Origin: Oreocharis arfaki
Lineage: Eukaryota > Chordata > Aves > Passeriformes > Paramythiidae
Assembly (NCBI GenBank): GCA_013398015.1
Contig: VZRR01004499.1
Coordinates: 425,611 to 489,610 of the forward strand
Direction of reading: 5' to 3'
Length of the DNA: 64,000 nt
This document shows, in pieces, positions 63,413-64,000 of this stretch (within the stretch, counting starts at the first letter, position 1; every line of letters starts with the position of its first letter). A program made the position numbers and the translations under genes. The notes under the pieces are model-generated. The model was given only the letters and a program-made list of their open reading frames with translations, was not told the DNA's origin and searched no databases.

Positions 63413-64000
63413 ATGCAAACCTCATTTTCATTGCTACTGAAACAGCAGCTGGTGGCAGCTCAGATTTTCCCCTTCCTCTTTCTTCTTTTTAAATCATGTT
63501 CTTTAATGAGAGGAGTAGTTTTGGGGGAAAAAAAAAAAGTGGAAATAGCCGTTTTGTACATGTACATTTCTGTACATTCAATTTGGCTCAATTTTGTTAA
63601 CTTCTGTTTATCATTGTGGAGTTCAGAGGCTCCAGCTGGGAGTGGCTTATCTCTGACTCACGTGAGTTTTACTCAATCTCTTGAGCTGTACATGATGAAT
63701 GTCTTCAGGATTAAACCTTTGAAGGAGAAACCTGTTCGCTTCAGATGGCATAAACAAGACAAGCATACCAAAAGCAAGCTTAGAGAATTTTGTTTCCTCT
63801 TGTCAAACATTGGAAATAAAGATATCCTGGCACCAGTCTTGGAACACCAGGCCAGTACCATAGAGGTGTCTGCCTATGTAACTGGACTGATTAACATATC
63901 TGTTAGAGACAGCTGCACAATGATAGATTCTCTGCCCATCAAGGTGGGACAAAGCTTTGCTCTTACATTAAAAAGTCTCAGCAAAGCATCTCATAAGTGA
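63413..64000 (+). CDS. Longest open frame in the window, 195 codons, unrecognised
   Basis: An ATG-initiated frame ends in TGA at the last base of the window. The first ~70 residues are hydrophobic and low in information (runs of L, F and S; a poly-A tract encodes KKK), and look like read-through of non-coding DNA. From about residue 83 (LTHVSFTQSLELYMMNVFRI) to the end (VGQSFALTLKSLSKASHK) composition is more balanced and protein-like, with a basic patch RFRWHKQDKHTKSKLRE. If it is an exon, an acceptor-like site attgtggagttcag lies near 63613-63626, though its pyrimidine tract is poor. No domain was recognised. It could be an exon, a fossil coding segment or chance. Confidence 0.25.
   Translation: MQTSFSLLLKQQLVAAQIFPFLFLLFKSCSLMRGVVLGEKKKVEIAVLYMYISVHSIWLNFVNFCLSLWSSEAPAGSGLSLTHVSFTQSLELYMMNVFRIKPLKEKPVRFRWHKQDKHTKSKLREFCFLLSNIGNKDILAPVLEHQASTIEVSAYVTGLINISVRDSCTMIDSLPIKVGQSFALTLKSLSKASHK

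Noticed and set aside
1..64000. tRNA, rRNA, CRISPR array, bacterial operon, or intact retroviral gag/pol/env genes
   Set aside because: None seen. Retroviral sequence is limited to solo or fragmentary LTRs, and LINE coding sequence to broken ORF2 parts.

Overview
This is vertebrate nuclear DNA, almost certainly from a bird. The evidence is the mobile elements. There are at least eight pieces of CR1, the dominant avian non-LTR retrotransposon, recognisable by 3' ends built on ATTCTATGA-type repeats and by ORF2 reverse-transcriptase, endonuclease and C-terminal remnants. There are also several LTR types typical of avian endogenous retroviruses. The LTR set would suit a neoavian bird, but that is inference and the species cannot be read from the window. 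There are no operons, ribosome binding sites, CRISPR arrays, tRNA or rRNA genes.

Layout. 0-5 kb: unique sequence plus one ~1.13-kb minus-strand LTR (2088-3215) with an internal ~50-bp repeat array. 5.4-6.8 kb: a 5'-truncated plus-strand CR1 with a decayed reverse transcriptase. 10.96-11.47 kb: a solo ERVL-type LTR. 12.7-18.4 kb: unique sequence, a tiny CR1 tail, a G+C-richer island near 13.0-13.5 kb and a TTTC microsatellite. 18.43-18.79 kb: a short LTR with a near-perfect 6-bp target duplication. 21.6-22.0 kb: a minus-strand CR1. 27.5-31.0 kb: a cluster of a CR1, an ERVL LTR fragment, a CR1 endonuclease fragment and another LTR containing one undetermined base. 31-59.9 kb: mostly unique A+T-rich sequence with short CR1 tails, simple repeats and a striking hairpin at 34850-34910. 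59.9-61.0 kb: a CR1 directly abutted by a 637-bp solo LTR with a perfect 6-bp target duplication, the same family as the copy at 18.4 kb. 63.4-64.0 kb: the longest open frame in the window.

No known protein-coding gene could be recognised. The window reads as a gene desert or the inside of a very large intron. A few short frames (21.14-21.33 kb plus; 13.0-13.4 and 33.7-34.0 kb minus; 63.4-64.0 kb plus) look more like coding sequence than their surroundings and are the best places to look for exons or old pseudogenes, but none was assigned to a family. No coordinated new biological system is visible. The more informative signals are the dated LTR insertions, the hairpin and the exon-like islands. 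Family assignments rest on remembered consensus features, not on a database search.
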